A DNA stretch of 64,000 nucleotides from Parvularcula sp964556115 (GTDB lineage Bacteria > Pseudomonadota > Alphaproteobacteria > Caulobacterales > Parvularculaceae): the NCBI GenBank assembly GCA_964556115.1, contig CAZKVC010000007.1, positions 62,001 to 126,000 on the forward strand, written 5' to 3'. Below the pieces are notes generated by a model. The model made no database searches. It saw nothing but the letters and a program-made list of their open reading frames with translations, and was not told the DNA's origin. The translations under genes were made by a program, and so were the position numbers. Within the stretch, counting starts at the first letter, position 1, and each line of letters starts with the position of its first letter. Positions 42,541 through 50,871 of this stretch are shown one piece after another.

Positions 42541-43188
42541 TTACGCCTTGGTTTGCTTGCGGCGGCGCAGGCCGAGGCCGGCGAGGGCCGAGCCCATCAG
42601 CACGGCGGCGCCGGGCAGGGGCACGGACTGATCGACGAGGATCTCGTCATTGCCGAAGAACTCGAGCCCCAGAAGGCCGTTATTGTTGAAGAACAGGAGC
42701 TCGAAATTGTAGAGCCCCTGAGTCAGGCTGCTGAAGTCGCCATTGGTGGTGGCAAAGTTCTGCAGGCCATCGGCCGATGCCAGCACGTTGCCGCCCACGG
42801 TGAACTCGAAGCCGTCATCCGAACCGATGGCGAACGTGTCGTTTGCCGGATCGGTGATCAGGATCTCGCCGGTGATGACGAAGACCGTCCGCTCGAGTTC
42901 GGTAAGGTCGGTGCCGCCGGTGATGACGCCATTGCCGCCGAGAAAGCTGCTCAGCGACTGAAGCCCGGAGCCGGAATTGGTCGCGCCGCTCGGATAGTCG
43001 ATGCGGATGACGTCGACGGCGGCGTCGGGCGAACCGCCGGTGAAGCTGCGCGCGGTGGCCACGCTCCCGATGAAGCCGGTGTCAGGTGCATAGACCTCGG
43101 CATCGACATTGTTGATGAGGACCGTCGCATGTGCGGAAACGGCCAGAGCTGCCGCGCTGGCGGCAACGGTTGAAAAAAGTTTGATCAT
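42541..43188 (-). CDS. VPLPA-CTERM surface-sorting protein
   Basis: 215 aa. Signal peptide (MIKLFSTVAASAAALAVSAH). The body is beta-rich with few Lys/Arg, including a PA14-like or DUF-like DGFEFTVGGNVLASADG and LYNFELLFFNNNGLLGLEFF. The C-terminus is a full sorting tail: VPLPGAAVLMGSALAGLGL, then RRRKQ. Such proteins are cleaved by an exosortase-type enzyme (XrtE/XrtH class) and placed on the surface or in extracellular polymer. No exosortase gene is in the window. Start at 43188 has GGGGAAG upstream. Single-gene unit with its own terminator. Confidence 0.85.
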   Translation of the reverse strand: MIKLFSTVAASAAALAVSAHATVLINNVDAEVYAPDTGFIGSVATARSFTGGSPDAAVDVIRIDYPSGATNSGSGLQSLSSFLGGNGVITGGTDLTELERTVFVITGEILITDPANDTFAIGSDDGFEFTVGGNVLASADGLQNFATTNGDFSSLTQGLYNFELLFFNNNGLLGLEFFGNDEILVDQSVPLPGAAVLMGSALAGLGLRRRKQTKA

Positions 43189-43277
43189 TCTGTCTTCCCC
43201 CAAATCCCGGAAATTGAGATTTTGTTCAGCTTATCCGAAAGGTGCCATGGAAGAAAGCTGTAAGGGGGTTCAGTTTC

Positions 43278-43607
43278 TCAATCTCGGCGTGCAGCCTTCT
43301 CGGCAATGCCGGACACACCCGCGCGCCTGTCGAGTTCTACCGCTACGTCGTCGAGGCCGAGGTCATTCGCTTCGAGAAGCACGGTAAGATGGTAGAGGAG
43401 GTCCGCGCTTTCCTTGACCAGCTCTTCCCGGTCCCCGGCTGCGCCTGCGAGAGCGGCTTCGACGCCTTCTTCCCCCAGCTTCTTGGCGCAATGCGCCTTG
43501 CCCTTGCCGATGAGTTTGGCGGTGTAGGACGCAGACGGATCGTCATTCTTGCGTGACCGTATGCGGTCCGTCAGTGCCGCGAGGGCCTCGCCGATCTTCG
43601 TCACCAT
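43278..43607 (-). CDS. hisE: HisE, phosphoribosyl-ATP pyrophosphatase
   Basis: 109 aa. MazG-like fold: SYTAKLIGKGKAHCAKKLGE, EGVEAALAGAAGDREELVKE, SADLLYHLTVLLEANDLGLD, with the acidic metal-binding residues of EEGVEA and ESADLLYH. Catalyses step two of histidine synthesis. Separate from hisI, which is not in the window. It overlaps the hisF stop by 7 bases and is last of hisH-hisA-hisF-hisE. Confidence 0.95.
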   Translation of the reverse strand: MVTKIGEALAALTDRIRSRKNDDPSASYTAKLIGKGKAHCAKKLGEEGVEAALAGAAGDREELVKESADLLYHLTVLLEANDLGLDDVAVELDRRAGVSGIAEKAARRD

Positions 43608-44368
43608 GTCCTCCTGACCGGAATGCCTTTTTTGGCCATGTGCTGTTTTGCTTCGTTCACGGTAAAGGTGCCGAAGTGAAATATGCTGGCGGCAAGTACC
43701 GCCGATGCGCCGCCTTCGGTCACCGCGTCGGCCAGGTGGTCCAGTGTGCCCGCGCCGCCAGAGGCAATGACGGGAAGCCGTACACGTCCGGTGATGGCGC
43801 GCAGAAGCTCGATGTCATAGCCGGTCTTCACCCCGTCCCGGTCCATGGAGGTCAACAGGATCTCGCCCGCGCCGCGCTTCTCGGCCTCCGCGGCAAACGC
43901 GACCGCGTCGATGCCGGTAGGGCGTCGGCCGCCATGGGTGAAGATCTCCCATGATCCGTTCCCGGTGCATTTCGCGTCAATGGCGCAGACCACGCATTGC
44001 GCGCCCACCACCTCGGCGGCGCGGCTGAGAACGGAAGGGTCGCGAACGGCGGCTGAATTGATGGCGATCTTGTCGGCGCCCGCCCTGAGGAGGGCGAGAA
44101 CATCTTCCGCGCTCCTGACGCCGCCGCCAACCGTCAGGGGGCAGAGCGCTTCCTGCGCGGTGCGGGTGACCATGTCGAAAAGCGTGCCCCGGTCCTCGTG
44201 GGTGGCAGTGATGTCGAGAAAGCAGATTTCGTCCGCCCCTGCTGCCGCATAGGCAGCCGCCGCCTCCACCGGATCGCCGGCGTCCACGAGGTCGACGAAG
44301 TTGACGCCTTTGACCACGCGGCCGTCGGCTACATCGAGGCAGGGAATGATGCGGGTCTTCAGGGTCAT
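43601..44368 (-). CDS. hisF: HisF, imidazole-glycerol-phosphate synthase cyclase subunit
   Basis: 255 aa TIM barrel. MTLKTRIIPCLDVADGRVVK with Asp11, EICFLDITATHEDRGTLFD, CPLTVGGGVRSAEDVLALLR, ADKIAINSAAVRDP, VVCAIDAK with Asp130, ILLTSMDRDGVKTGYD, LPVIASGGAGTLDHLADAV. With HisH it makes imidazole glycerol phosphate and AICAR. It overlaps hisA (4 bases) and hisE (7 bases). Confidence 0.97.
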   Translation of the reverse strand: MTLKTRIIPCLDVADGRVVKGVNFVDLVDAGDPVEAAAAYAAAGADEICFLDITATHEDRGTLFDMVTRTAQEALCPLTVGGGVRSAEDVLALLRAGADKIAINSAAVRDPSVLSRAAEVVGAQCVVCAIDAKCTGNGSWEIFTHGGRRPTGIDAVAFAAEAEKRGAGEILLTSMDRDGVKTGYDIELLRAITGRVRLPVIASGGAGTLDHLADAVTEGGASAVLAASIFHFGTFTVNEAKQHMAKKGIPVRRTW

Positions 44369-45099
44369 GGCGCGATCGCGGAAAAAGCCGCCTCGGGGGT
44401 GATCTTGTCTTCGTAAAGAGCTTTCCCGATCACCGCGCCTGCAACGCCTGCGGGGCGCAGCGCTGCGAGATTGCGCAGATCGTCCGGCGAGGACATGCCG
44501 CCCGAAGCGATGACGGGGATGGTGGTGCTTTGCGCCAGCACCTTCGTCGCTTCGATATTGGGACCTTCCAGCGCGCCGTCGCGGCTGATGTCGGTATAGA
44601 CGATGGCGGCCACCGGCAGGCCTTCGAAGCGGCCAGCGACCTCTTCGGCGGTGAGGTCGGACGCGTCGTCCCAGCCTTCGGTCGCGACCTTGCCGTTCTT
44701 GGCGTCGATGCCGATGACCACCCTGTTCGGGAAAGCTTCGGCGGCCTGCCGGGCGAAGTCGGGGTTCTTGACGGCCGCCGTCCCGAGAATCACGCGGCTG
44801 ACGCCGAGCCGCAGCCATTCTTCCGCTGTCTGAAGGTTGCGGATGCCGCCGCCGAGCTGCACGCGCGCATCGGTCTCGGCCAGAATGCGGCGCACGGCTT
44901 CGGCATTGGCGGGCGCACCTGCAAACGCGCCATCGAGATCGACGACATGGAGGTTTTCAAAACCCGCATCGCGGAAAGTGAAAGCCTGGCGGGATGGATC
45001 GTCCGCATAGGTTGTGGCCTGGTTCATGTCGCCGCGCAAAAGCCTGACAGCCTTGCCGCCCTTCAGGTCGATCGCCGGCCAGAGTTCAAAGTCACTCAT
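44365..45099 (-). CDS. hisA: HisA, ProFAR isomerase
   Basis: 244 aa TIM barrel. ELWPAIDLKGGKAVRLLRGD with catalytic Asp, VVDLDGAFAG, VQLGGGIRNLQTAEEWLRLG, SRVILGTAAVKNP, VVIGIDAKNGKVATEGWDD, IVYTDISRDGALEGPNIEAT, IPVIASGGMSSPDDLRNLA. Start at 45099 (MSDFELW) gives the ATGA overlap with hisH and the family N-terminus. Confidence 0.97.
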   Translation of the reverse strand: MSDFELWPAIDLKGGKAVRLLRGDMNQATTYADDPSRQAFTFRDAGFENLHVVDLDGAFAGAPANAEAVRRILAETDARVQLGGGIRNLQTAEEWLRLGVSRVILGTAAVKNPDFARQAAEAFPNRVVIGIDAKNGKVATEGWDDASDLTAEEVAGRFEGLPVAAIVYTDISRDGALEGPNIEATKVLAQSTTIPVIASGGMSSPDDLRNLAALRPAGVAGAVIGKALYEDKITPEAAFSAIAP

Positions 45100-45719
45100 C
45101 GCTGCCACTCCAGGAATTTTCGCAGGAAAGCCTGACCATATTCGCCGCTTTTCTCCGGGTGAAACTGCGCGCCGAGGATATTGTTCCGCCCAATGACCGC
45201 CGGGAAGGTCTCGCTGTAGTCGCAGGTCGCAAGAACGTCGTTCTCATTGGCGGCATCGAAAGCGAAACTGTGGACGAAATAGGCGTCGCCGTCTTCGGGC
45301 AGGGCGGGGTGCGCACGGCGGGCCACGACGTCGTTCCAGCCCATATGGGGCAGGCGCAGTGAGGTGTTCTTCAGCGGACGGACCGTGCCGGCGATCAGGC
45401 CCAGCCCCTTTGTTTCGCCGTGCTCGAGGCCCCGATCGGCCAGAAGCTGCATACCGACGCAGATGCCGAGAAAGGGGATCTGCTTTTCGTCCACGGCGCC
45501 GTGAATGGCTTCTTCGAGACCCTTCCGTGCACGAAGGCCTTTGGCGCAGCTCGCGAAGGCTCCGACGCCGGGCAGAACCAGGCGGTCCGCCGCGAGAAGC
45601 GTCTCGGGTTCGGCGCTGACGACGACTTTCCACGACGCGTCCGGCGCTGCGCGCATCAGACCGCGCTCAGCGGAATGAAGGTTGCCGGCGCCGTAATCGA
45701 TCAGACAGACAATAGGCAT
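45096..45719 (-). CDS. hisH: HisH, imidazole-glycerol-phosphate synthase glutaminase subunit
   Basis: 207 aa class I glutamine amidotransferase. N-terminal MPIVCLIDYGAGNLHSAERG, nucleophile Cys in IPFLGICVGMQLLAD, HMGWND, and the His/Glu pair in LGAQFHPEKSGEYG. Supplies ammonia to HisF. First gene of hisH-hisA-hisF-hisE, downstream of the small secreted protein and hisB on the same strand. Confidence 0.97.
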   Translation of the reverse strand: MPIVCLIDYGAGNLHSAERGLMRAAPDASWKVVVSAEPETLLAADRLVLPGVGAFASCAKGLRARKGLEEAIHGAVDEKQIPFLGICVGMQLLADRGLEHGETKGLGLIAGTVRPLKNTSLRLPHMGWNDVVARRAHPALPEDGDAYFVHSFAFDAANENDVLATCDYSETFPAVIGRNNILGAQFHPEKSGEYGQAFLRKFLEWQR

Positions 45720-45759
45720 GGGCCGGGCCGTTAGCGCGGCTTGGCGGCCAAGCCAAAGA

Positions 45760-45793
45760 AAAAGGCGCGCCGGTGGACCGTGGCGCGCCTTTT
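45760..45793 (-). terminator. Terminator after the small secreted protein gene
   Basis: Stem AAAAGGCGCGCC (45760-45771) / GGCGCGCCTTTT (45782-45793), 10-base loop, symmetrical and potentially bidirectional. On the minus strand it is followed by TTTCTTT. It lies between the 77-aa gene and hisH, so hisH-A-F-E needs its own promoter in the ~40 bases that remain. Confidence 0.85.
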
Positions 45794-45818
45794 CCCGAAC
45801 ATCCGATCTAACGTAAGA

Positions 45819-46052
45819 TCAGGAGCATTCCTCAATGGCTTCCTGGACTTCCGAAGGAGCGTTTTCGAGATCTTCCGGCGAAGTGATCTCTTCCATCATG
45901 GCCATCAGGTCGGCGTCGGCCTCGACCTTTTCGGCAAGACAGGCGCAATCGGAAGAGCCGCCATATTCGGCTTGGTAGGCTTCGCAGCGCGATTGCATGT
46001 CGTCCTGGACGGCGGTCATCGCGAGAGCGGAAGCGAGAATCGAAGCGAGCAT
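45819..46052 (-). CDS. Small secreted Cys-containing protein
   Basis: 77 aa. Signal peptide MLASILASALAMTAVQDD. The mature ~60 residues are acidic with four Cys: SRCEAYQAEYGGSSDCACLA and IEECS at the end. The C-x(n)-CAC pattern could form two disulphides in the periplasm. I know no family with certainty. It lies between hisB and hisH, with its own terminator, so it is probably independent of histidine synthesis. Confidence 0.65.
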   Translation of the reverse strand: MLASILASALAMTAVQDDMQSRCEAYQAEYGGSSDCACLAEKVEADADLMAMMEEITSPEDLENAPSEVQEAIEECS

Positions 46053-46167
46053 TCGGAATTTCCCTTGTCAGTGCGTTTCCTGCTGCAACCTGCAGCTATG
46101 GAACCATACCTGTCGTTAACCTTCGCGCAAGAGCAATCTTCTTCTCATGCAGCAGTTTGCGCAGGCG

Positions 46168-46782
46168 CTACGAACCGAGGGAGCCCTTCGTGGAGGGGAT
46201 CGTGCCACTTTGCCGCGGATCGATCCTGACGGCCATCTTCAGGGCCCTGGCCGTCGCCTTGAAGCAGCTCTCCGCAATGTGGTGATTGTTGGTGCCGTAG
46301 AGGTTCTCGACATGCAGGCAGAGCCCGCCATTGCCTGCGAAGGCATGGAACCACTCCTTGAAAAGCTCCGTATCGAAATCGCCGATCTTGTCGCGGGTGA
46401 AGTCAGCCTTGAAGATCAGGTAGGGCCGCTTGGCGATGTCGACCGAGGCCCGGGTCAGGGTTTCGTCCATCGGAACATAGGCATGACCGAAACGCTCGAT
46501 CCCGGCCATGTCGCCCAGCGCATCTCCGAGGGCGAGGCCCATGACGATGCCCGTATCCTCGACGGTGTGATGGCTGTCGATATGAAGGTCGCCCTTCGCC
46601 TCCACCTCGAGGTCGATCAGGCTGTGCTTGGCGAAGCCTTCCAGCATGTGATCGAAGAAACCGATGCCGGTCGAAACCCGGCCCTTGCCCGTCCCATCCA
46701 GATCGAGGCGGACGGTAATGTCGGTCTCTTTTGTCTTGCGGTGCCGTTCGGCGCGGCGCGAGGTGGTCGTGGACTCAGCCAT
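46168..46782 (-). CDS. hisB: HisB, imidazoleglycerol-phosphate dehydratase
   Basis: 204 aa, monofunctional. ITVRLDLDGTGKGRVSTGIG, FFDHMLEGFAKHSLIDLEVE, HIDSHHTVEDTGIVMGLALG, ETLTRASVDIAKRPYL, LFKEWFHAFAGNGGLCLHVE, NNHHIAESCFKATARALK. The His/Glu metal ligands of DSHHTVED and HHIAE are present. Same strand as, and about 450 bases upstream of, hisH-A-F-E, from which it is split by the secreted-protein gene. Confidence 0.97.
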   Translation of the reverse strand: MAESTTTSRRAERHRKTKETDITVRLDLDGTGKGRVSTGIGFFDHMLEGFAKHSLIDLEVEAKGDLHIDSHHTVEDTGIVMGLALGDALGDMAGIERFGHAYVPMDETLTRASVDIAKRPYLIFKADFTRDKIGDFDTELFKEWFHAFAGNGGLCLHVENLYGTNNHHIAESCFKATARALKMAVRIDPRQSGTIPSTKGSLGS

Positions 46783-46810
46783 GGTCAGTAAGGGTCTTCT
46801 CGTAACAAAC

Positions 46811-46841
46811 AGGGGGAACCGCTAGCAGAGCGGTTCCCCCT
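46811..46841 (-). terminator. Terminator after the chemoreceptor gene
   Basis: Perfect 13-bp stem AGGGGGAACCGCT (46811-46823) / AGCGGTTCCCCCT (46829-46841) with a 5-base loop, followed on the minus strand by GTTTGTTA. It sits 24 bases past the chemoreceptor stop and just ahead of hisB. Confidence 0.82.
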
Positions 46842-46864
46842 GCGCCACCAAGGGACGACCGGGT

Positions 46865-49153
46865 TTACGCGGCGAATGCTGCGGCGTTTGGCTCGGTCTG
46901 GCGGTTCTCTTCGATCCTGAAGCGGGAGATGGCCTGTTCGAGCTTGCCGAACTCCTCCCGCGAGGCGTCGATGGCCATGGTGTTGTTCTCGACCAGGGTA
47001 TTGTTGGCCTGGGTCAGCCGGTCGAGGTCACGCATGGCCTGGTTGATTTCCCGTAAGGTGATCGACTGGCCTTCGGTCGCGCCGGAGATCTCGTCGATGA
47101 CCGCGGCGTTGGAGACGACCTGCTCGACGATCTTGCTGAGGCCGGTGGCCGCTTCGCCGACCAGCTTCACGCCCTGGTCGATTTCGCGGTGCGAGCTCTG
47201 GATCAGGCTGCTGATCTCCTGGGACGCGGTGGCGGTGGACTGGGCGAGATTGCGCACCTCGCCTGCGACCACGGCGAAACCCTTGCCGGCCTCGCCGGCC
47301 CGCGCCGCTTCGACGCTGGCATTGAGAGCAAGGAGATTGGTCTGGAAGGCGATGTTCTCGATCACACCGATGATCTCGGTGACCCGTTTGGAAGAGGCGG
47401 CGACCTTGTCGATGGCATCGGTAGCCCGGACCATCACCTCGCCGCCGTTCTCCGCCTGCTCCTGCATCGTACGCGCCGTAGCCCGCATGTCGGTGGCGCG
47501 CTTGGCGGTCTGCTCGATGGCCGTGGAGAAGCTTTCGAGGGAGGCTGTGGTTTCCTCCAATGTGGCGGCTTGGGTCGAGGTCTGCGAGGAAAGGGTCTCG
47601 ACACTCCTCAGGATGTCGGTGAGGGACATGCCCACCCGGTCCGAAAGCTGCTTGATCCCCGTAATCACTTCGACCAGGCCGTCAGCGGAGTAATTGACCC
47701 CATCGACCAGCTCCTTGAAGGCGCCCTCGAACTCACCCTGGACGCGCAAGGTGAGGTCGGAGTCCTTCAGTGCACGAAGGACCGTGTTGGTTTCATCAAG
47801 GCCGTTCTGGACGGTGTCGATGAAACCGTTGAGGTTCGAGGCCAGCTCGTTGAGTTCCTCGTCGTCGAAGGCGGCTTCGACCCTGTTGTTGAAATTGCCG
47901 GCCCGGGCCGAGCGCATGACCTCGCCGATGCTGTCATTGAGAGCCTTCATCATGGCGCGGCGCTCTAGCTCGCGCTTCGCTTCGGCTTCGGCGCGCTCGC
48001 GGCGCTGGCGCTCAGCTGCCTCCTCGCGTTCGGCGAGTGCCTTGCGTTCGGCTTCGAGCTTCTCCTCGCGAAGGCGGGCCTCCCCCTCGGCTCGCTCCTT
48101 GGCAGCCTTCTCTTCGGCCAGGCGCTGGCGCTCCTTGGCCTGACGTTCGCGCTCTGCCGCTTCCTCGCGGAGCTGGCGTTCGCGAAGCTCGGCGGCCTCG
48201 CGCTCGCGGCGCGTTTCTTCTTCCTCCAAGCGGCGGCGTTCGGCGGCTTCTTCCCGCTCGCGGCGCATCTTTTCTTCGAGGGCCAGGCGCTCTTCGCGAG
48301 CCTTCTCCTGTTCCTGGCGGCGCCGTTCACGCTCTTCTTCCTCCGCGCGGCGCTTGGCCTCGGCTTCCTCGCGCCTGCGCTGCGCTTCGGCCTCGCGGAT
48401 CTCCCGCTCCCGGGCTTCCCGGGCGGCCTTTTCCTTCATGGCGCGCTGCTCGGCCTCGTGGCGTTCGCGGATCGCCTGCTGCTCGGCTTCGAAGCGTTGG
48501 CGCTGGGCCTCTTCTTCGGCCCTGGCGCGCTCGCGCTCTTCCTCCGCACGCTGGCGTTCGGTCTCAAGCTGCTCGGCTGCCAGGGTTTCCGCACGGACGG
48601 TCTGCGCTTCGGCTTCAGCGATCTTCTCGTCGGCAAGGTGCAGCGTCCGGGCGAGCTTGTCCGTCAGCCAGATGAGCGCGCCAGTTTCCGCCACCACGAC
48701 AACTGCATGAAGGATCACCCTGTTGATGTCAGCGCCGTCGGGAAAGACAAGGCCCGGCAGGATCATGTTGAAACCAAGGTGGTGAACCGCCGTGATCGCC
48801 GCTCCCGCAAGAACCGCCCGCCAATCACCCAGAAGGGCAGTGAGCCCAAGGGCCGCAAAGAAAGTCATGTGCATGTCGAGCTGCCACGGATGCCCCTCGA
48901 ACACGTAAAGAAGAATGGCGGGCCCGCTGATCAGCGCGATGCCGGTGGCAATGCGCGTTGACGCCGCCGTACCCTGACTGAAGTGAAGAAGGGCGACGCT
49001 GCCGGCGGATGCCGCGAGGATGAGGATCGCAGGCAGGAGCTTCTCCGGCGCGATCAGGGCGGCGCCTGCACCAATGGGCAGGGCGTAGGCGAAGAGGACA
49101 CCGACCAGAATCCGTTGGGCGGTATGCTGAAGAGTATCGATGGAGCGCGTCAT
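46865..49153 (-). CDS. Methyl-accepting chemotaxis protein with long charged helix
   Basis: 762 aa. The N-terminal ~165 residues form about five membrane helices with conserved His (LDMHMTFFAALG, ITAVHHLGFNM), a membrane-embedded sensory unit, with no periplasmic ligand domain. Next come about 250 residues (roughly 175-430) made almost only of Glu, Arg, Ala, Gln and Lys. Then come a HAMP-like part (MRSARAGNFNNRV) and the signalling hairpin (IENIAFQTNLLALNASVEAA, RAGEAGKGFAVVAGEVRNLA). It signals to CheA/CheW. The start at 49153 gives an ATGA overlap with the upstream gene and is preferred to longer reading. Confidence 0.9.
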   Translation of the reverse strand: MTRSIDTLQHTAQRILVGVLFAYALPIGAGAALIAPEKLLPAILILAASAGSVALLHFSQGTAASTRIATGIALISGPAILLYVFEGHPWQLDMHMTFFAALGLTALLGDWRAVLAGAAITAVHHLGFNMILPGLVFPDGADINRVILHAVVVVAETGALIWLTDKLARTLHLADEKIAEAEAQTVRAETLAAEQLETERQRAEEERERARAEEEAQRQRFEAEQQAIRERHEAEQRAMKEKAAREAREREIREAEAQRRREEAEAKRRAEEEERERRRQEQEKAREERLALEEKMRREREEAAERRRLEEEETRREREAAELRERQLREEAAERERQAKERQRLAEEKAAKERAEGEARLREEKLEAERKALAEREEAAERQRRERAEAEAKRELERRAMMKALNDSIGEVMRSARAGNFNNRVEAAFDDEELNELASNLNGFIDTVQNGLDETNTVLRALKDSDLTLRVQGEFEGAFKELVDGVNYSADGLVEVITGIKQLSDRVGMSLTDILRSVETLSSQTSTQAATLEETTASLESFSTAIEQTAKRATDMRATARTMQEQAENGGEVMVRATDAIDKVAASSKRVTEIIGVIENIAFQTNLLALNASVEAARAGEAGKGFAVVAGEVRNLAQSTATASQEISSLIQSSHREIDQGVKLVGEAATGLSKIVEQVVSNAAVIDEISGATEGQSITLREINQAMRDLDRLTQANNTLVENNTMAIDASREEFGKLEQAISRFRIEENRQTEPNAAAFAA

Positions 49154-49482
49154 CTGTCTGAACCCTTGGCAAGCTTGCGCACCGGCTCGGTCCTGGAGGC
49201 GCAAAGAGAAAAGTTTCTGCTCCCGGTCACGAGAAGCGCCGCGTTCTGCTGCAGCTCTCGTCCGTTCCAGCCCGGCTCTGCGAAAGCCAGCCAGGTGAAC
49301 GGGTTCAACCGCCGGGTGGGATAGAGACCAGTGGAGGTCAGCTCACCGAGCTGGGCCTCCTGCTCGAGCCACGGCTTGAAGACGACCAGAATTGCTCCCT
49401 CCTCCGGCATACGCCGGAGGGGCAGGCTCGCGATCGTCAGCCAGCTCATGGCGAGAAGCGTCCAAGCGAGTGCCTGGGTCAC
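49150..49482 (-). CDS. Small membrane-anchored protein coupled to the chemoreceptor
   Basis: 110 aa. One N-terminal hydrophobic segment (ALAWTLLAMSWLTIASLPL), then a soluble part with FKPWLEQEAQLGELTSTGLY, LNPFTWLAFAEPGWNGR and a single Cys near the end. I recognise no family. The ATGA overlap with the chemoreceptor start makes co-translation likely, so it may be an accessory or ligand-sensing partner. Confidence 0.5.
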   Translation of the reverse strand: MTQALAWTLLAMSWLTIASLPLRRMPEEGAILVVFKPWLEQEAQLGELTSTGLYPTRRLNPFTWLAFAEPGWNGRELQQNAALLVTGSRNFSLCASRTEPVRKLAKGSDR

Positions 49483-49586
49483 GACTGTTCCCTTTTGGTT
49501 TCCCTACCGAGGAAACGCTTTGCCGTAGAAGCTTTTGCAATCTGTCAAACCCGACCGATAAAATACGGTTTGTCGTGGTCCCGTAA

Positions 49587-50867
49587 TTACGTGACCGGCG
49601 GCAGCTTCCGTTGACGAAGCCAGCCGAGGCGCGCGGCGAAACTGTCGGAGATCGCGGCGCGCTCATCTTCAGACAGGTCCGGGTTCCAGGCTTCGAAGAT
49701 GAGGACGACCCGGGTGCTCTCCCCCCGGTTCCAAGCCTCGTGTTCGAAGCTGTCGTCAAAGGCGAGGACTTCGCCTTCCGCCCAATGCTTCTCTTCGTCC
49801 GAGATTCTGATACCGCAGCCGTCCGGTATGATCAGCGGCAGATGCACCGTCATGCGGCAGTTGCTGAGACCGAAATGGGGCGGGATATGCGCGCCGGGGG
49901 CGAGGGCGGAGAAGAAGACCTCCAGCGGCTCGCCGTCGACCCTTACCAGCGGCACGTCCTGCAAAGCCTCGATCGTCCGGGCGAACGCCGCTTCCGCACC
50001 CTCCTGAAGGACGCCGTCCTTGTAGAGATGGATGGACTGCCAGTTCTTTGTGCCCTTGAGTGCATCCCACTGCGCGCCGAGGCTGCTTTGTCCGTGAACG
50101 TAAGGCTTGGCGGCAAAGCCCTCCTGGGCCGCTTCGAGGTAGTCCTGCCGGATCGCGCCTGCGTGGCTCTCGAGGGCCTCGGCCCATTCAAGTTCCTGCC
50201 GCGCAAAGACTGGAACGGCCTTGAGCGCGGGCATATAGAAGAAATAGGGCCGCTGGTCTTCGGTGACGTAGCGGAAATCCGCATCATGGGTCTGGGCCCA
50301 GACCGCTTCTCTCACCCGCGCGCTCGCAGCCGACGACGCGCGCCGGTGAAGGGTCGAGAAATGACGGCGGAGCATGGTGTCGGCAAGGGCGGAGGCTTCT
50401 CGGGTCTCGGCATCCGCATCCGGATGGTTCTTCGCCTGGCGCAGCATGGGGTCGATGCCGTCACCGAGCGACCAGACTTGGAGAGCATCTTCCTGACGGT
50501 CCGTCTGGTGAAGAAGAAGCCCCGCAAAAAGATAGTGCCGGGCGTTCCGGCTGCCGCGGTGAAGCGCCCGCAGGAAAGCATCCGCCGCGTCTTCCCTGGC
50601 GCCTTGCCTGTAAAGGACGAGCCCCTCCTCAAATGGATAGGACGGGTTCTGAGGGTCCTGTTCGGCGGCCTCCTGGAAGCGGGCGATCGCGCGGTCGTTC
50701 TCACCCTTGGCTGCATCGTGAGCGCCGAGCCAGGCTAGAAGGTCCGCCTTCTGACGGAGGTCCTGCGTTATCCCTGCCGCTTCCTCGATCAGAGGCGCGG
50801 CATCGTGCGGCCTGCGTTTGCCAAGCGCAGCCTTCGCCCGGCGCAGGAGAGTGTCGAGCTCCGCCAA
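49587..50867 (-). CDS. TPR plus aspartyl/asparaginyl beta-hydroxylase-like protein
   Basis: 426 aa. N-terminal half is TPR-like (AKAALGKRRPHDAAPLIEEA, NDRAIARFQEAAEQDPQNPS, EDAADAFLRALHRGSRNARH). The C-terminal half is an Asp/Asn beta-hydroxylase domain (PF05118 type): NWQSIHLYKDG, HIPPHFGLSNCRMTVHLPLI, WAEGEVLAFDDSFEHEAWNR, RVVLIFEAWNPDLS, with the iron/2-oxoglutarate His and Arg in these blocks. Members hydroxylate proteins or fatty-acid/lipid A chains (LpxO relatives). Ends with 4 bases between its start and the upstream SDR stop, so both are one operon. Confidence 0.83.
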   Translation of the reverse strand: MAELDTLLRRAKAALGKRRPHDAAPLIEEAAGITQDLRQKADLLAWLGAHDAAKGENDRAIARFQEAAEQDPQNPSYPFEEGLVLYRQGAREDAADAFLRALHRGSRNARHYLFAGLLLHQTDRQEDALQVWSLGDGIDPMLRQAKNHPDADAETREASALADTMLRRHFSTLHRRASSAASARVREAVWAQTHDADFRYVTEDQRPYFFYMPALKAVPVFARQELEWAEALESHAGAIRQDYLEAAQEGFAAKPYVHGQSSLGAQWDALKGTKNWQSIHLYKDGVLQEGAEAAFARTIEALQDVPLVRVDGEPLEVFFSALAPGAHIPPHFGLSNCRMTVHLPLIIPDGCGIRISDEEKHWAEGEVLAFDDSFEHEAWNRGESTRVVLIFEAWNPDLSEDERAAISDSFAARLGWLRQRKLPPVT

Positions 50868-50871
50868 GGGT

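Noticed and set aside
47965..48675. Repetitive DNA in the chemoreceptor gene considered as tandem repeats or CRISPR-like
   Set aside because: The repetition comes from Glu/Arg/Ala codons of the charged helix. There is no constant unit or spacer structure, and no CRISPR array was seen anywhere.
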